A DNA stretch of 64,000 bases from Gymnopus androsaceus JB14 (Eukaryota; Basidiomycota; Agaricomycetes; Agaricales; Omphalotaceae). The stretch's first letter is position 1; every line of letters starts with the position of its first letter. Position numbers and translations under genes: made by a program. A model generated the notes under the pieces. The model was not told the DNA's origin, ran no database searches, and saw only the letters and a list, made by a program, of their open reading frames with translations. The stretch lies in contig ML769384.1 in the NCBI GenBank assembly GCA_009733575.1, positions 127,257 to 191,256 on the forward strand. The letters run 5' to 3'. Of the stretch, positions 42,325-52,617 are shown piece by piece.

Positions 42325-43176
42325 CAGTCGATTATCTCATATGGAATAACATCATATGGAATATCCGCCATATGGAATCAAGATTAGCCTTCCCCCGAGC
42401 CGGGAGGCGGGAATATTCCATGCAACCGTCATCCGGAATATGGAATACCATATTGGGGTCATATTCCATACAGCGGTCTGTCAAAAGGTAGTAATATTGG
42501 TAGTAAATGTACATTTTGAGCTATAGAAACTTGAAGGTAATTGAGTTGAAGTGTGGCTTGAGTGCAGCACCAAGTTCTTGCTAAGTTTGAGGGTCCCACA
42601 GTAATAAATATTGCCATATTCTGTAGATTAGCCTTTTTTCAGACTTTCTAACACTCAATAATGGGCAACAATGCAACTTGAAAAATCCAGTCTAATCAGA
42701 AGAAGCAAACTGTATTTAAACCTCATGGACGGTTGGACCCAACAAAAAAAGCAGAAATTGGCCCAAAACAACAGCGAAACCACTGAACCAGCACAGGGAG
42801 GATCTCACTCTCAGCAATTGGTTAGAAGTGATAGATTATGTTGAGAGTCACCAGGACAAGACTCAGAAGGAGGTTGTTGTCTATTTCAAGACATGGAAGT
42901 CCGGTGTTCTATCTTTTACACAGGGTGCACTGTTGAAGATTTTGAAAAAGTGTGGGGAGATGCAAGAGTGCACTGCTGCAAATCCAAGTAAAGTACAAAC
43001 AGGTATTGAAGATTATTTTGTCAAGTAATGAGTTGATTTTACATGTAGAAATACACTGAGCATGATTCTAAAGTGAAAATAAATGGTTTAAATCAAAATA
43101 TCTGTTATGGAATATCCGTCATATGGAATATGGTTTGGATGGGAACCAACGGTATTCCATATGAAATAATCGACTG
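42325..43176 (+). mobile_element. Nested pogo/Tigger-like element inside the copia pol gene
   Basis: 852 bp with ends CAGTCGATTATCTCATATGG and the inverse of CAGTCGATTATTTCATATGG (one mismatch in the first 24), flanked by TA at 42323-42324 and 43177-43178. Several CATATGGAATATCCG-like words repeat near each end. Removing it joins copia PRSEV to MIFIGYTQGMNAY in frame, so the insertion post-dates the copia copy. Confidence 0.88.
42828..43028 (+). pseudogene. Helix-turn-helix fragment of a pogo/CENP-B-type transposase
   Basis: The open frame MIDYVESHQDKTQKEVVVYF...GALLKILKK is preceded in frame by REDLTLSNWLE. It has the shape of a CENP-B N-terminal helix-turn-helix as found in Tc1-pogo transposases. 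The catalytic DDE part is absent, so the element is a deletion derivative that would need a transposase from elsewhere. Confidence 0.6.
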
Positions 43177-44229
43177 TACTTCTGATCTTGGAGCTTGTTT
43201 GTTTGGGCAAGTCTCCTTTGGACAATACACATATGTGGCACATCCAAAAGTCCCAAATTTGGACACATTGGGCTTCTTCCTGTATCTGATTTCGTAAGGT
43301 GTTTTCCAATTTCTATTTTTATCCCATCGGTGGCGCATAGGTGTCCTGTTATAGACAACATATGCAGTTTGAACACTAAATTCCCACCAGGAAGGTGGTA
43401 AGCAGGCCATGTGCCTCATGGCTTCCAATTTCTCACGGATTGTATGGTTGAATCTTTCAATTCTCCCATTCTGCTGGTGTTCATATGGAGCCAATGGTCC
43501 CAGTATGATCCCTTTATCACAGCAAAATTGCCTGAAATCCTTAGTGACAAATTCGTTATCAGCTCTTATTTATTTTATTTTGATAGCATCTTGGAGGTCC
43601 ACGAGATTGTAGAATTCCTTGAACACTTCAAATATGTCAGATTTGGCAGCTAGGAGGTATCCTGAACCATATGATGAATGATCATCAAGGATATTCAGTA
43701 CATATTTGTGCTTATGATATGAAATAGTGGGAAACTCTATAATGTCCATATGGACTAAATCAAAGAGTTTTTCTGCACGTTTCTCACTATTGGGATAAGT
43801 GTGCTGGGTCATTTTACCCTTAGCGCAACCAGGACATATTTCTTTGTCCTCATTTGGGATCTTTACTTTAGGAAAACCACCTGTTGCCTCAGATGCATGT
43901 CATAAAACATCTTTTGAAGGATGTCCAAGGCAACGATGCCATATATCATAGTCAATAGTTTTATGAGCAATCAGATTTTTAGGAATTCTGATGTTTTTGG
44001 GAATAAAATCCTTAAAAAGGTCAACCTTGCTCTTTACTACTTCGGTTTTTAACCAATGTAGAGCATCTGACGAGTTCATGGGGTAACATGTCATGAAGAC
44101 CTTATGATTGCTCTTAAACCTAAGTGACATTTTCTTCTCATCAGCATAGGCATAATAGCCATGCCGCAAGATGCTGCCTTGTGAGAGAAGATGATATGGT
44201 GAATGTGGTTGGTAAAATACTGGTTCCAA
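43105..44229 (-). pseudogene. Copia integrase, frameshifted
   Basis: Contains the zinc-binding region DYDIWHRCLGHPSKDVL and CPGCAKGKM (HHCC type), then the catalytic core: LVHMDIIEFPTIS (first Asp), LNILDDHSSYGSGYLLAAKS, IRADNEFVTKDFRQFC (second Asp), PLAPYEHQQNGRIERFNHTI (Glu), and WWEFSVQTAYVVYNRTPMRH. Stops after KDVL and after AIKIK and one frame change interrupt it. The nested pogo-like element follows immediately at its end. Confidence 0.85.
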
Positions 44230-44245
44230 TTTAGTAATTTAGGTG

Positions 44246-45574
44246 TCAGTTATTTTCATTGGTATGTTTGATGAGAACAACTCCAGCATGCGTAATATAA
44301 GTCTTTGACCGCTTATCCGAAGCAGTCTGGATTTCTATTGGCTTTTCTAATTGTTTTAATTCTGTGAAATCCAACTTATATGGCATGGTATGTATTGATG
44401 CACCTGAATCTAAGATCCAGATTTCTTCTTTATACTTTGCACTTAAAGTGGCAATCTCATCTTTGACATCAGCAAACAGAATATATTTATTAAAAAATAC
44501 AAGCGGCAGTAAAAATAAGTCCAAATGGCCATTTTGGCCTTGTGTGATCCGTGTTATCAAATTATTCTGTTGCAATTTTAATGAGTCAGGAGATTTTAGT
44601 AAAGAAGAATTAACTTGCCACTGCATGAAGGGGTCCTCGTATTCAAACTCCAAAGCTTCCATGGTCTCAAAGGGTTCAGCTTCCATCTCGAAGTCATTAG
44701 GAGCAACAGAAGCTTGAGCAACTTCAACTGACTCAAAAGCCTTCTTCTTCCCTTTGTACTTCTTACCTCCTTGGGATCCACGCTTCTTTCCATTGTTGGG
44801 TTGAGAAGATGAACCAGATTGCTGGTCCTGCTGCTGCTGGCCTTCGCCATGCTGCTTCTTCTGTTTCTTCTAATTGGGATTGAAGCGATGGTATTTAACA
44901 CTGCTAATCCAAGATTGAAGGGAGGTTTGCTGCCTGGTGCTGCAACAATTCCATTCATTTTTGATTAAAGTCAGAATGTTGGAAATGTTCCAGTTATTGC
45001 CAGTACAAGAGGTGAGAACTGAAGTCTTGAACCCTTCCCACAAACTAGGAAGAGCTGCAAGATAAAGTAGAACCTGCAAATTACCATCAAGTTTGATGTT
45101 TGATTCAGTCAAATGCTGAATGATCAAAGTCAGGTTCCCAAGGGCTGGAACTGGATTTTCCCCTTCCTTGACATGGAAGTGGATGGCAGAAAGGAACTCC
45201 GAATAAACACCTGCAATACCTGTTTTACCAAATTGAGCTTTGATAGCTTCCCAAAGTTCCTTGGAATTCCTATCATCACCATTTGCTTTAGTCACAAGGT
45301 GATGGTATTGATAGGGAATTTTCATGAGGATGGTGCCAATGGCTTGCTCATCTGCTTCATTCCAGGCATCAAATTTGGTTTGGTAGTTTGGGTCATCAGA
45401 TTCATCTGCTGGAGCCACAGGTTTGGTTTTTGTCCCATCAACATAGGGCCAAAGTTTGGCAAACCAGAGATAGGCTTTCATACCAGCAGCCCAAACAGTC
45501 TGGTTACTACCATCATGCATGGGAATGCTGTTGAGACCAGATGTGTTGTTAAGGGTGGAAGATGTGGAAGACAT
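44246..45574 (-). pseudogene. Copia gag and protease, separated by an in-frame TAG
   Basis: Gag starts MSSTSSTLNNTSGLNSIPMH at 45574 and includes WAAGMKAYLWFAKLWPYVDG, ELWEAIKAQFGKTGIAGVYS and LYLAALPSLWEGFKTSVLTS, the UBN2-like gag core of copia elements. An in-frame TAG at 44870-44872 follows FNPN. The same frame then continues through a Gln/Lys-rich stretch to the aspartic protease IWILDSGASIHTMPYKLDF (DSGAS active site). No CCHC zinc knuckle is visible between the two. The stop could be a mutation or a gag/pol control point; the rest of the element is damaged, so mutation is likelier. Confidence 0.82.
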
Positions 45575-46216
45575 TTTGAAAAAATTGGGTTGATCTGTAA
45601 AAGACAACTGATCAGTAGCTGTTATTATCAAACAGCTATGAAACCCAAATTGCACTCATGTTGCGTGTCACCTGTACACATGGTAACCAATGATTGCTTT
45701 TTCCATCATTAGATCTCAGCCATTCCATCTGAGCATCTGATGTATCTAAGATCTATCTAAAAATCCTGTATGACAGATTGAAAGATCTCATGATGAGCAG
45801 CAGCAATCAAGTGCGCATCAATCATTTAATCATTTAAGGGACTTAAGCCATCAGGGGGGATTTGTATGTAGATCTATCTAAAAAAGATGTATCATCATAA
45901 AAATTTGTATTGTAATCAATGTGCCACATGGTTCACATTGATAAGGGAGCTGTGAAGCCTTTAAACCCTTCTTCAGCATACTGGCAGGAGCAATGTAAAG
46001 CTTGGCCTGGTACCTGGGTTCATGAAAGAAAAGAAGGTATTGTATGTAAATTTTGGGGCTTGAATTCATGCTACAGCCCAACATCATGACCATCCTACAG
46101 CAATCACCAACCACACTCAAAGGCTAGGAACAGCCCTCAAGGTGTACATGAACAGGGCCAAAGGCAACCTGATCATTGTGAAGCACAACGACAAGAGGGA
46201 CTCAGGGCCCATAACC

Positions 46217-46528
46217 TGTTGCGTAGCATATAAGCTAGGAGGCGCAGTGACTAGCACTCACCAAGTAGTTAAGCTTGTAGAGCAGATAGAGAGAGGTAAA
46301 AGACTAGTAGAAGTTGTTGTTATTAGCAGTACTACTGGAGTCCTTATATACTGTAGTACTGTATTCATTACATATATGATAGTATCCTCCTAGTATGTTC
46401 TATGTGCATGACCTATGATGTCGTCCATAAAGCTACTTACTAAGATACTACCTGAGTAAGACTACCTCGGCAATGACTGATAGCATCATATGACCGAGAT
46501 GATGAGTGATATCATCATACATTCAACA
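46217..46528 (-). repeat. Copia 5' LTR
   Basis: 312 bp, TGTTG...CAACA, the upstream LTR for the leftward-reading element. It should hold the element's promoter. Confidence 0.9.
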
Positions 46529-46543
46529 GAAACTAATGTGTGC

Positions 46544-46939
46544 AGGCCCCCAGAAGCTCCCTCAGACTCCCACCCTGGCCAGGTGGGCCTCATTTACACT
46601 AACATTTTGGCCCAACTTACACTAATTTGGACAAGGATCATGATGTATAATATGCCAAAAATCTTCAAATTTTTGGTGCACGCATTTTTCTGGGGGTTCT
46701 GAACAGTCCCTGGTACACTGGAGCTTCGAATGCTTTTTTTTGTATTTCTTGCCGTGATTTTTAGCCATGAGGTACACTTACCTCTAAAATCCTTGTCCGG
46801 GGGCCTAATTTACGCTATAACGAGCAAGGCTGTGAGCTTTGAGGCCTACTTTACACTAAAAATGGCCAAGGATTCCATCAAATCTGGGTCCTAATTTACA
46901 CTAATTCGGGTGAGGGTCTGCGGGAGCTTCTGGGGGCCT
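46544..46939. mobile_element. Small TIR element (hAT-like MITE)
   Basis: 396 bp with ends AGGCCCCCAGAAGCTCCC and the exact inverse, extending with a mismatch into CAGAC. Flanks are ATGTGTGC (46536-46543) and ATGTGTGT (46940-46947), an 8-bp duplication with one difference, which suggests a hAT-type insertion. The phrase TTACACTAA recurs several times inside. No coding capacity. It lies 15 bp from the copia LTR. Confidence 0.7.
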
Positions 46940-47766
46940 ATGTGTGTTGATGTGTATTCCAAGTTTCCTTTTTCCTTCTTTGCTAACTTCCAAGGTCGGG
47001 ATTCACTCACTGTGAAGGACAGCACCAGGCTGTCAAATTGAACTAGGCTTTCAACTATGTTGCAGTTGGCAAGCCTTCATAACGATATATACTGGCATTG
47101 GCAATGCTATCAGCAATAGTTTCTATCTCGGCGGTTGCTTAACATTTTGTCAACTGGATTCAGCCAACAGCACTAATACTGCCAGTATTGCTAATGGCTG
47201 GAGTTGTTGATTGAGCTGACCAGATATGAGTAGAATTCTTCAGTTAATACATAGCAATGAACAATTTTTTGTACTGCACCAATGCACAGTATTAATTGGT
47301 ATATAATAGTATATGTAGGTGTCACAACTAAAGCAGTCCTTTGAAGGTCTCACTGAGTTCTGGAAGGGTTGCTAGCTTACACATCACCAAGAATGGGGTT
47401 GTCTCTTGCCAAAGGGGTTGTTCAGTAGAATTATCTGTTTATGGCAGTGTATTTATAAGGAGATTTACAATATTGTACTACCCAAGATATGTAGCACAGC
47501 TTTCACAAGCTCAAAAAAATCTTTTCAGAACCAAAATACTCCTGGAGAAAGCTTTCAAAGGAGCATATTAATTATCTATTTTTCCTAGGTTAAAAACCTA
47601 TTACAAGGTTTGCTGTATGTTTCATCCCTACCCTTGCCTTCACTGGCCCCCACTCCCAGCTCACTCACTCTGCTCACTCTGCATGTCTTCAATACAGTCT
47701 CACCATGCCATACTTGACTCTTGGATCTTGCTGGATTAACTTATGTGTGCATACATGAAGGTTTTA
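46940..47766. other. No gene; includes dispersed repeat copy 1
   Basis: The segment 46959-47135 resembles 51105-51285 and the right edge of the window (see the repeat entries). The rest is AT-rich with a frame at 47341-47571 that shows no recognisable composition. Confidence 0.4.
46959..47135. repeat. Dispersed repeat, copy 1
   Basis: Shares CCAAGTTTCC, GCTAACTTC, GATTCACTCACT, GAAGGACAGC and GCTATCAGCAATAG, in the same order and spacing, with 51105-51285; the first part also matches 63923-64000. No coding capacity or terminal structure is seen, so the class is unknown. Confidence 0.65.
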
Positions 47767-47913
47767 CATCAGCAAAACCTGGGTGAACTGTGGATTGCTG
47801 TGGATTGCTGTGGGTTGCTGTACAGCACGGTACAGAAGCCCCAATACAATCCACAGAAGCCACAGAGTGACAGAGGGGGACCTTGCTGTGGGATCACCCA
47901 GGTTTTACTGATG
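47767..47913. mobile_element. MITE, CAGCAAAACCTG family, copy 3 (147 bp)
   Basis: Begins CATCAGCAAAACCTGGGTGA and ends CCCAGGTTTTACTGATG, flanked by TA at 47765-47766 and 47914-47915. The short interior has tandem GGATTGCTGT words on one side and their inverse (CCACAGAAGCC) on the other. The shortest of the three copies. Confidence 0.85.
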
Positions 47914-48126
47914 TAATCTTACTTCAGATTTACTTACTTACATCTCCTTTTAATAGCTCCTTACTTATTTAGTATAAATCCTCATCTTCTTGTAGTTCAA
48001 CTTCATCAAATCAACACTGTTACTTGCCATTCTTGCTCCTTGAATCCCAGTTCATAACAATGTAATATAATAGTAATAGTAATAGGAAACAACCTATTTA
48101 ATAATCAAGACAAATAGGATGGAGCC

Positions 48127-49076
48127 TCAGATTTCCTGTTCTGCATCCTTGGATAAAATAACTGGATCCTGAGATGCTGGATCATCCTTCTTCCATTTGG
48201 GCTTGTGTTTGAATAATCCAAACAGTCCTTTGATCCCAGTTTGTGTAGTCTTTGGTGGTTTGGATTGGACTTCAAGTTGGACTTCAAATTGGACTCCAAT
48301 TTGGACTCCAATTTGGAGCCTCAGGAGTGCGGCGCGAGTGGCATTCTGGAAGACCTCACGAACCCCAGCACCTGTTGCTGAGGAGCATTCCAGATACATC
48401 ATTGCACCAATCTTCATGGAGACTGCCATGGCCTAGTAGTAACTCTTAATGACTTGGACGCATGATTGAATATTGGATACAAACCTCTTCATGTGTTACT
48501 AGGCATTTACTATTCCACCGAGTACTAAGTCTCTCAGTTGTCTCCGGATCATATCTAAGATCACTCTTGCAGCCTACGAAGATGATAGGGATATCTGGAC
48601 AGGAATGCCTGATTTCGGGAATTTACTAGATTTATAACCCTTCAACAAAATGGAAAGAAGTTTGAAGATGTTGACAAACCTGCTTCTTGACATTGTAAAG
48701 TGAACCTGGAGAATCAATGAAAAAGCAGAGGACAATGATGTGTGTATCGGAGTAGTTCATTGCACAAATGCCACCGTATTCCTCTAACCCAGATACATTG
48801 CACAAACTCAGCTCGACGTGCTCCCCATCCACTTCAATATCGGTATCGTAAGTGTCTTCAATAGTGGGTTCAACGGCCTATGAAACAGTATTTTATTGAG
48901 CTGAATACTTGCGCAAAATAAGCGAAGAACTGACCCATTGAAAGTGGCCATGAACAAGCTGGATGATCAAAGCTGTCTGTACATGTCCCTCAATTGAGCA
49001 TGGTGCGTCAAAATACATTCAAAGTAACGCACCTTTCCACAACATGCATTTCCAACTATAACCGCTTCACAGACAT
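48127..49076 (-). pseudogene. Rho-like GTPase, copy B, truncated (second G domain missing)
   Basis: Recognisable Rho exons: AVIVGNACCGK (P-loop, out of frame with the ATG at 49076), TIEDTYDTDIEVDGEHVELS, LCNVSGLEEYGGICAMNYSD (switch II; the Asp of DTAG is Asn and the catalytic Gln is Leu), LCFFIDSPGSLYNV, and [20 protein letters not shown]. The linker contains a tandem run, LQIGVQIGVQFEVQLEVQ, from short near-identical DNA units at 48261-48316, then KGLFGLFKHKPK. A stop after DAEQEI (48127) comes just where copies A and C begin their second G domain. With the start region altered and the switch eroded, it is probably not functional. Confidence 0.7.
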
Positions 49077-49804
49077 TGACCAAGAGTCAATTTGTGCAGA
49101 TTTGGTCGGATTTGATTGCTTTTGACCTGGACCACGTTATTCTGATCCTTAGTGCCACTGCCATGGCAATCCCCGACTGGCCGCATTATCCAAAAAAAAG
49201 ACTAAGAATGTATCACTACAAGTATAAGTATAACGACCCAAGCTATACACAATATTTCAACAATATTATACATGCTGCGGTACTACGTTGAAAAGTGACA
49301 ACTTTGACTATTATATACTTCCTGCCCAAAATTAAAAGCGAAGTCGATAGAGGATGGAGGTTAAAGGCAGCATCACTCACAGCCACAGGAAATAGATAAA
49401 CAACTACATATAGAAATGATTTGATTTAAAAAGAAACGCAACCAAACCAACTGTTCCAGTTGTTCTGCTGTCCTTCAAATCAAGAGGGGGCCCTTGGAGT
49501 AAAGCCCAATCTCTATCACTTTAGGTTCGCTTGACAACTGTACTAAGTTGATTTGGAGGTGGAAGAGAACGAAGCAAGATCTGCTGTTGTGGCAGCAGTT
49601 GAGTCAGTTTAAATCAACAAATGCATCTCTGTGAAAGCGCAAGTATCGCGCTCAATGTTATCAAAGTTCTCGACTAAGGTAATACTCAATAAGTGTCTGA
49701 TTGGAGACCATATACAAACTGAGAAATTGCCGTTGGAAAACCTTGCTCAACAGTGTAAAAATGTCATTAGATTCAATATTAGCTTTAATACTGGGTGATC
49801 TGAA
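49077..49804. other. No gene seen
   Basis: AT-rich stretch between copy B and the interrupted ORF. A GGGGGCCC patch occurs near 49487. The open frame at 49076-49291 (+) is antisense to the copy B start and has no supporting features. Confidence 0.35.
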
Positions 49805-50920
49805 TCAGTAGAACAAGGTGCCTGCATGAGATGTAGATTTGACTGATAACGAAGTCAATAATTGATCAATGTCGCAGGAAGGGCATGTTAACAGTGCTTG
49901 CTTCAAGGAAGGCGGAAACTCCACCTGATGATAGGTAGTGCTGCCGCGGTGCGGTTCATGAACCTTGTGAACCCGGTTCGAACCCGAACCGCACCCAAGG
50001 TTCAGGTTCACTTGGCTGAAGGTTCGAGAACCGAACCTTTTGGTGCAGGTTCAGGTTCGGAAATTTTTGGAAGGTTCGCACCTGCACCAAACCTCCGAAC
50101 CTCAGTTGTCTTAAACCATCATTTTTCCTGCGTTTTGTATGAGAAAAGGGGCCAAAGCGTAATATATCAACCTTCAAATCTATAGAGGGTAAATTTTTGA
50201 CTACAAATTAAACCATTAAGGTATTTATTATGCTTGGGAAATTTTACCTAAGCCTTGATCCCCAACTTGTTCACTCTTACAGAGTCTTATCTTGACAATC
50301 GCTTGGTTATTCTCTCTGCAAAACAGATGGTGGCACATTGTTGGAGTAAAATTCACAACATGTAACAAATTAAAAGCCACATACAAGTGATCCTGGGCCT
50401 CAGTGCACAGTTATAAAAAATTTGGGTTCGAGAAATTGTGAACCGCACCTGAGGTTCGGGTTCAAGGTTCGGAAATTTTTGCCTGAACCTGCACCGAACC
50501 GCACCGCGGCAGCACTAATGATAGGGGTGTGGTTCACGGTCGGCAGCATCCTCAGGTAAAGCTTTGACAAGAGACTGATAAATAACCGATCCAAAATTTG
50601 CATAAAACTGGGAAAAAATTCTTCCATAAGCGTAAGATCCAGTTTGGATGGTAGGCTGTAAAACGCGACACTGTTCCAATACAAAATTCACCAACGAGGG
50701 TTTATTTTTTTTGACGAGCCGGGATGGAGTGGGACAGAGTACTGAAATCAATATTTGCAAGCAATTCAATTGTTCACGGCGAAGATCTTCAGATTCAATG
50801 ACGGCCCAACGCGGGACAGAAGTTAAAGTAAAAACATAAAGATCTTTTATAGACATCTTATAAGCTTTATTCAAGGTCAAAGTCCAACGCAAATCGAGAC
50901 GGTGGGGGTAGACAAAAGAC
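49805..50920 (-). pseudogene. Unrecognised ORF split by a hAT-type MITE
   Basis: Right part (50526-50920) includes LDLRWTLTLNKAYKMSIKDL, FTLTSVPRWAVIESEDLRRE, QLNCLQILISVLCPTPSRLV and SLVKALPEDAADREPHPYH. Left part (49805-49935) continues QVEFPPSLKQALLTCPSCDI and SLSVKSTSHAGTLFY-stop. Taking out the MITE and one 8-bp duplication joins the parts in frame through PYHQVEF. So the sequence was open before the insertion. The family is not recognised; composition is that of a helical protein. The upstream start is not defined. Confidence 0.5.
49936..50517. mobile_element. hAT-type MITE with perfect 22-bp TIRs
   Basis: 582 bp, ends TAGTGCTGCCGCGGTGCGGT (continuing TC) and the exact inverse, flanked by identical 8-bp copies of ATGATAGG (49928-49935 and 50518-50525). 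Inside are many GGTTCGGGTTC-like words in both orientations. No coding capacity. The 8-bp duplication is the hAT signature. Confidence 0.92.
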
Positions 50921-52617
50921 CAGAAAAATTGTCATTGTTTCATGTATAAGCAGAAACGTGGCTAACGTGGAGCGCGGGAAAAAATTACCTAGAGTAGTTT
51001 TTTTGGTGGATTTTTGTCCGATCGCTGCAGACAGGACCCTCCCTTCCCTTCGGTCAGAGTCGGGGATCCATCTGCACCCGAGAATGGCGCCGGCAAATCT
51101 GCGACGTGTGTCCCAAGTTGTCCCAAGCTTCCTTCCTCGCTAACTTCTTCTAAGGCCGGAGTTCACTCACTTTGAAGGACAGCTCGTCAAATCGAAAGGC
51201 CCTTAAATAATCGCGGTCGGGCGAGTCTTCACACCTAACCGACGCACACTGGAATCAGTGCTATCAGCAATAGGCGTTCTCCTTTTGTGAAAGCCCTAGT
51301 AAGTCTATTCACGCTGTACCAAATAGCGTTTGCAGCATCCGTGATAAGTTGCGCTCCCAATTTGACAACCTTGGAAGCATATGGTCCGTTATATTAATTT
51401 CAAGACATAGCGAAGTTGCTTCCCGTCTCTTCGTCCTCATGATCAGAATGTTTTGAAGACCAGCCCAGATGATCTTCCGAGCAGACCTTTCGACTCTCAA
51501 TATTCTCCGGCAACGGGGTATCCTTGCCACTCTGGCGGCGGACCAGAAACAGCGCGAGCGTACCCAGCTGCAACAGGATCTTTGGTTGGCTAACCAACAT
51601 CGCCGAATCGCTCGGCGGAAATTGGAACATCCGCAATCCACAGGTGGTAATGAAGGCCAGTCTACTAGGGAGTACGATAACCGCTCGTGGGAGCAGCAGG
51701 AGCGAGGGAAAACTTGGAGGCGTTCAAGCATTACAAACCCAACGTCAATGTCGTTTTTTTACGACGAACATGGGCGTGTTGACTCTGAACGAAGCATGCA
51801 GGAAAGCTCTTCCACACACACAAGTTCCGTGGTAAAGGTTCGGGAAAATGAAGCGGAGAAGAGGTGATTGAGGAAGAGAGAGTCAAGCAGTTGGCTTTGG
51901 CTAGTGGTGATACGCCTCTCAGTATGAGCGCTTCGTTCCAGCAACTGCAGCAAAAGGCTGGTCAGGCTCACTTTGTGTTGTCTGTAAGTAACAGAGGGTA
52001 AGGGTTCGCGATAAACACGACATCATTCCTTGGCTAAGCCGTCGTTTTTTTTTGCGGTACTGTCCCTCAAGTCGCGGACTTACCGACGCTCAGCCTCTTT
52101 CGAAAGAGAAGATAGAAAAGATGAAAATGAAGGGGTCGAAGGCCACCATGGAGTCAGGTATAATGACTATACCCACTTTATCCAACGGCAGCAGCCCTTC
52201 TGGCATGAGCGGTGGTTCGCCTGGTCCTCCAGCAGAGTTTCTCGTGTATCCTCGGCGGCCGATGTCTCTTTACATTCAAGTGGTGCTTTTACTCCCGGCG
52301 AAAGGTCTAAAGTTGCGTTTGAATTCGGAACCAAACACATGCAAGGCTAGCAAAGAGCCCCGCTGGGTCACCGCCTGCTAGATTTCTCCACCTCATTCTT
52401 GCTCATTGATGCTGCATTTTAGTGGAAGCTTGATCCTGTAGGTTCAAAACAATTAGCACTGATCATCTAGTTTAAGAGTGCATGTACCAGTTACTGTGTG
52501 TTCCTCTTTCTCCGAGTACCTTCACTGTGGTCTAACTAAATATTTCTCAAAATGCTTGCCAGTGGGGTTGCACATCAAAACTACTTTCAATTTAGGATCT
52601 AGCATAGCACAAGTTCT
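50921..52617. other. Unresolved region; dispersed repeat and possible gene remnants
   Basis: Several medium frames on the plus strand (51469-51867, 52030-52350) and one on the minus strand near 51310-51390 (KVVKLGAQLITDAANAIWYS) look partly protein-like. Splice-like joins such as EEERVKQLALASGDTPLSM (about 51870) to KEKIEKMKMKGSKATMES (about 52110) suggest pieces of one or more genes, but no complete model or family can be supported. Confidence 0.3.
51105..51285. repeat. Dispersed repeat, copy 2
   Basis: Matches 46959-47135 in order and spacing of CGCTAACTTCTTC, GTTCACTCACTTTGAAGGAC and GTGCTATCAGCAATAG. Copy 3 at the right edge shares the first part. Confidence 0.65.

Larger units (their letters stand above)
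39618..46528 (-). mobile_element. Ty1/copia LTR retrotransposon with both LTRs, defective
   Basis: LTRs at 39618-39931 and 46217-46528 begin TGTTGCG and end CAACA, and differ at roughly a dozen positions, mostly transitions, plus a 3-bp and a 5-bp indel. Transcription runs leftward. A purine tract GCGAGGAGGAG abuts the left LTR, and the sequence next to the right LTR, GGTTATGGGCCCTGAG on the minus strand, is in primer-binding-site position. Flanking AAAAC and GAAAC look like a 5-bp target duplication with one change. The order gag, protease, integrase, reverse transcriptase, RNase H is that of copia. In-frame stops, frameshifts and a nested element make it non-autonomous. Confidence 0.92.
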
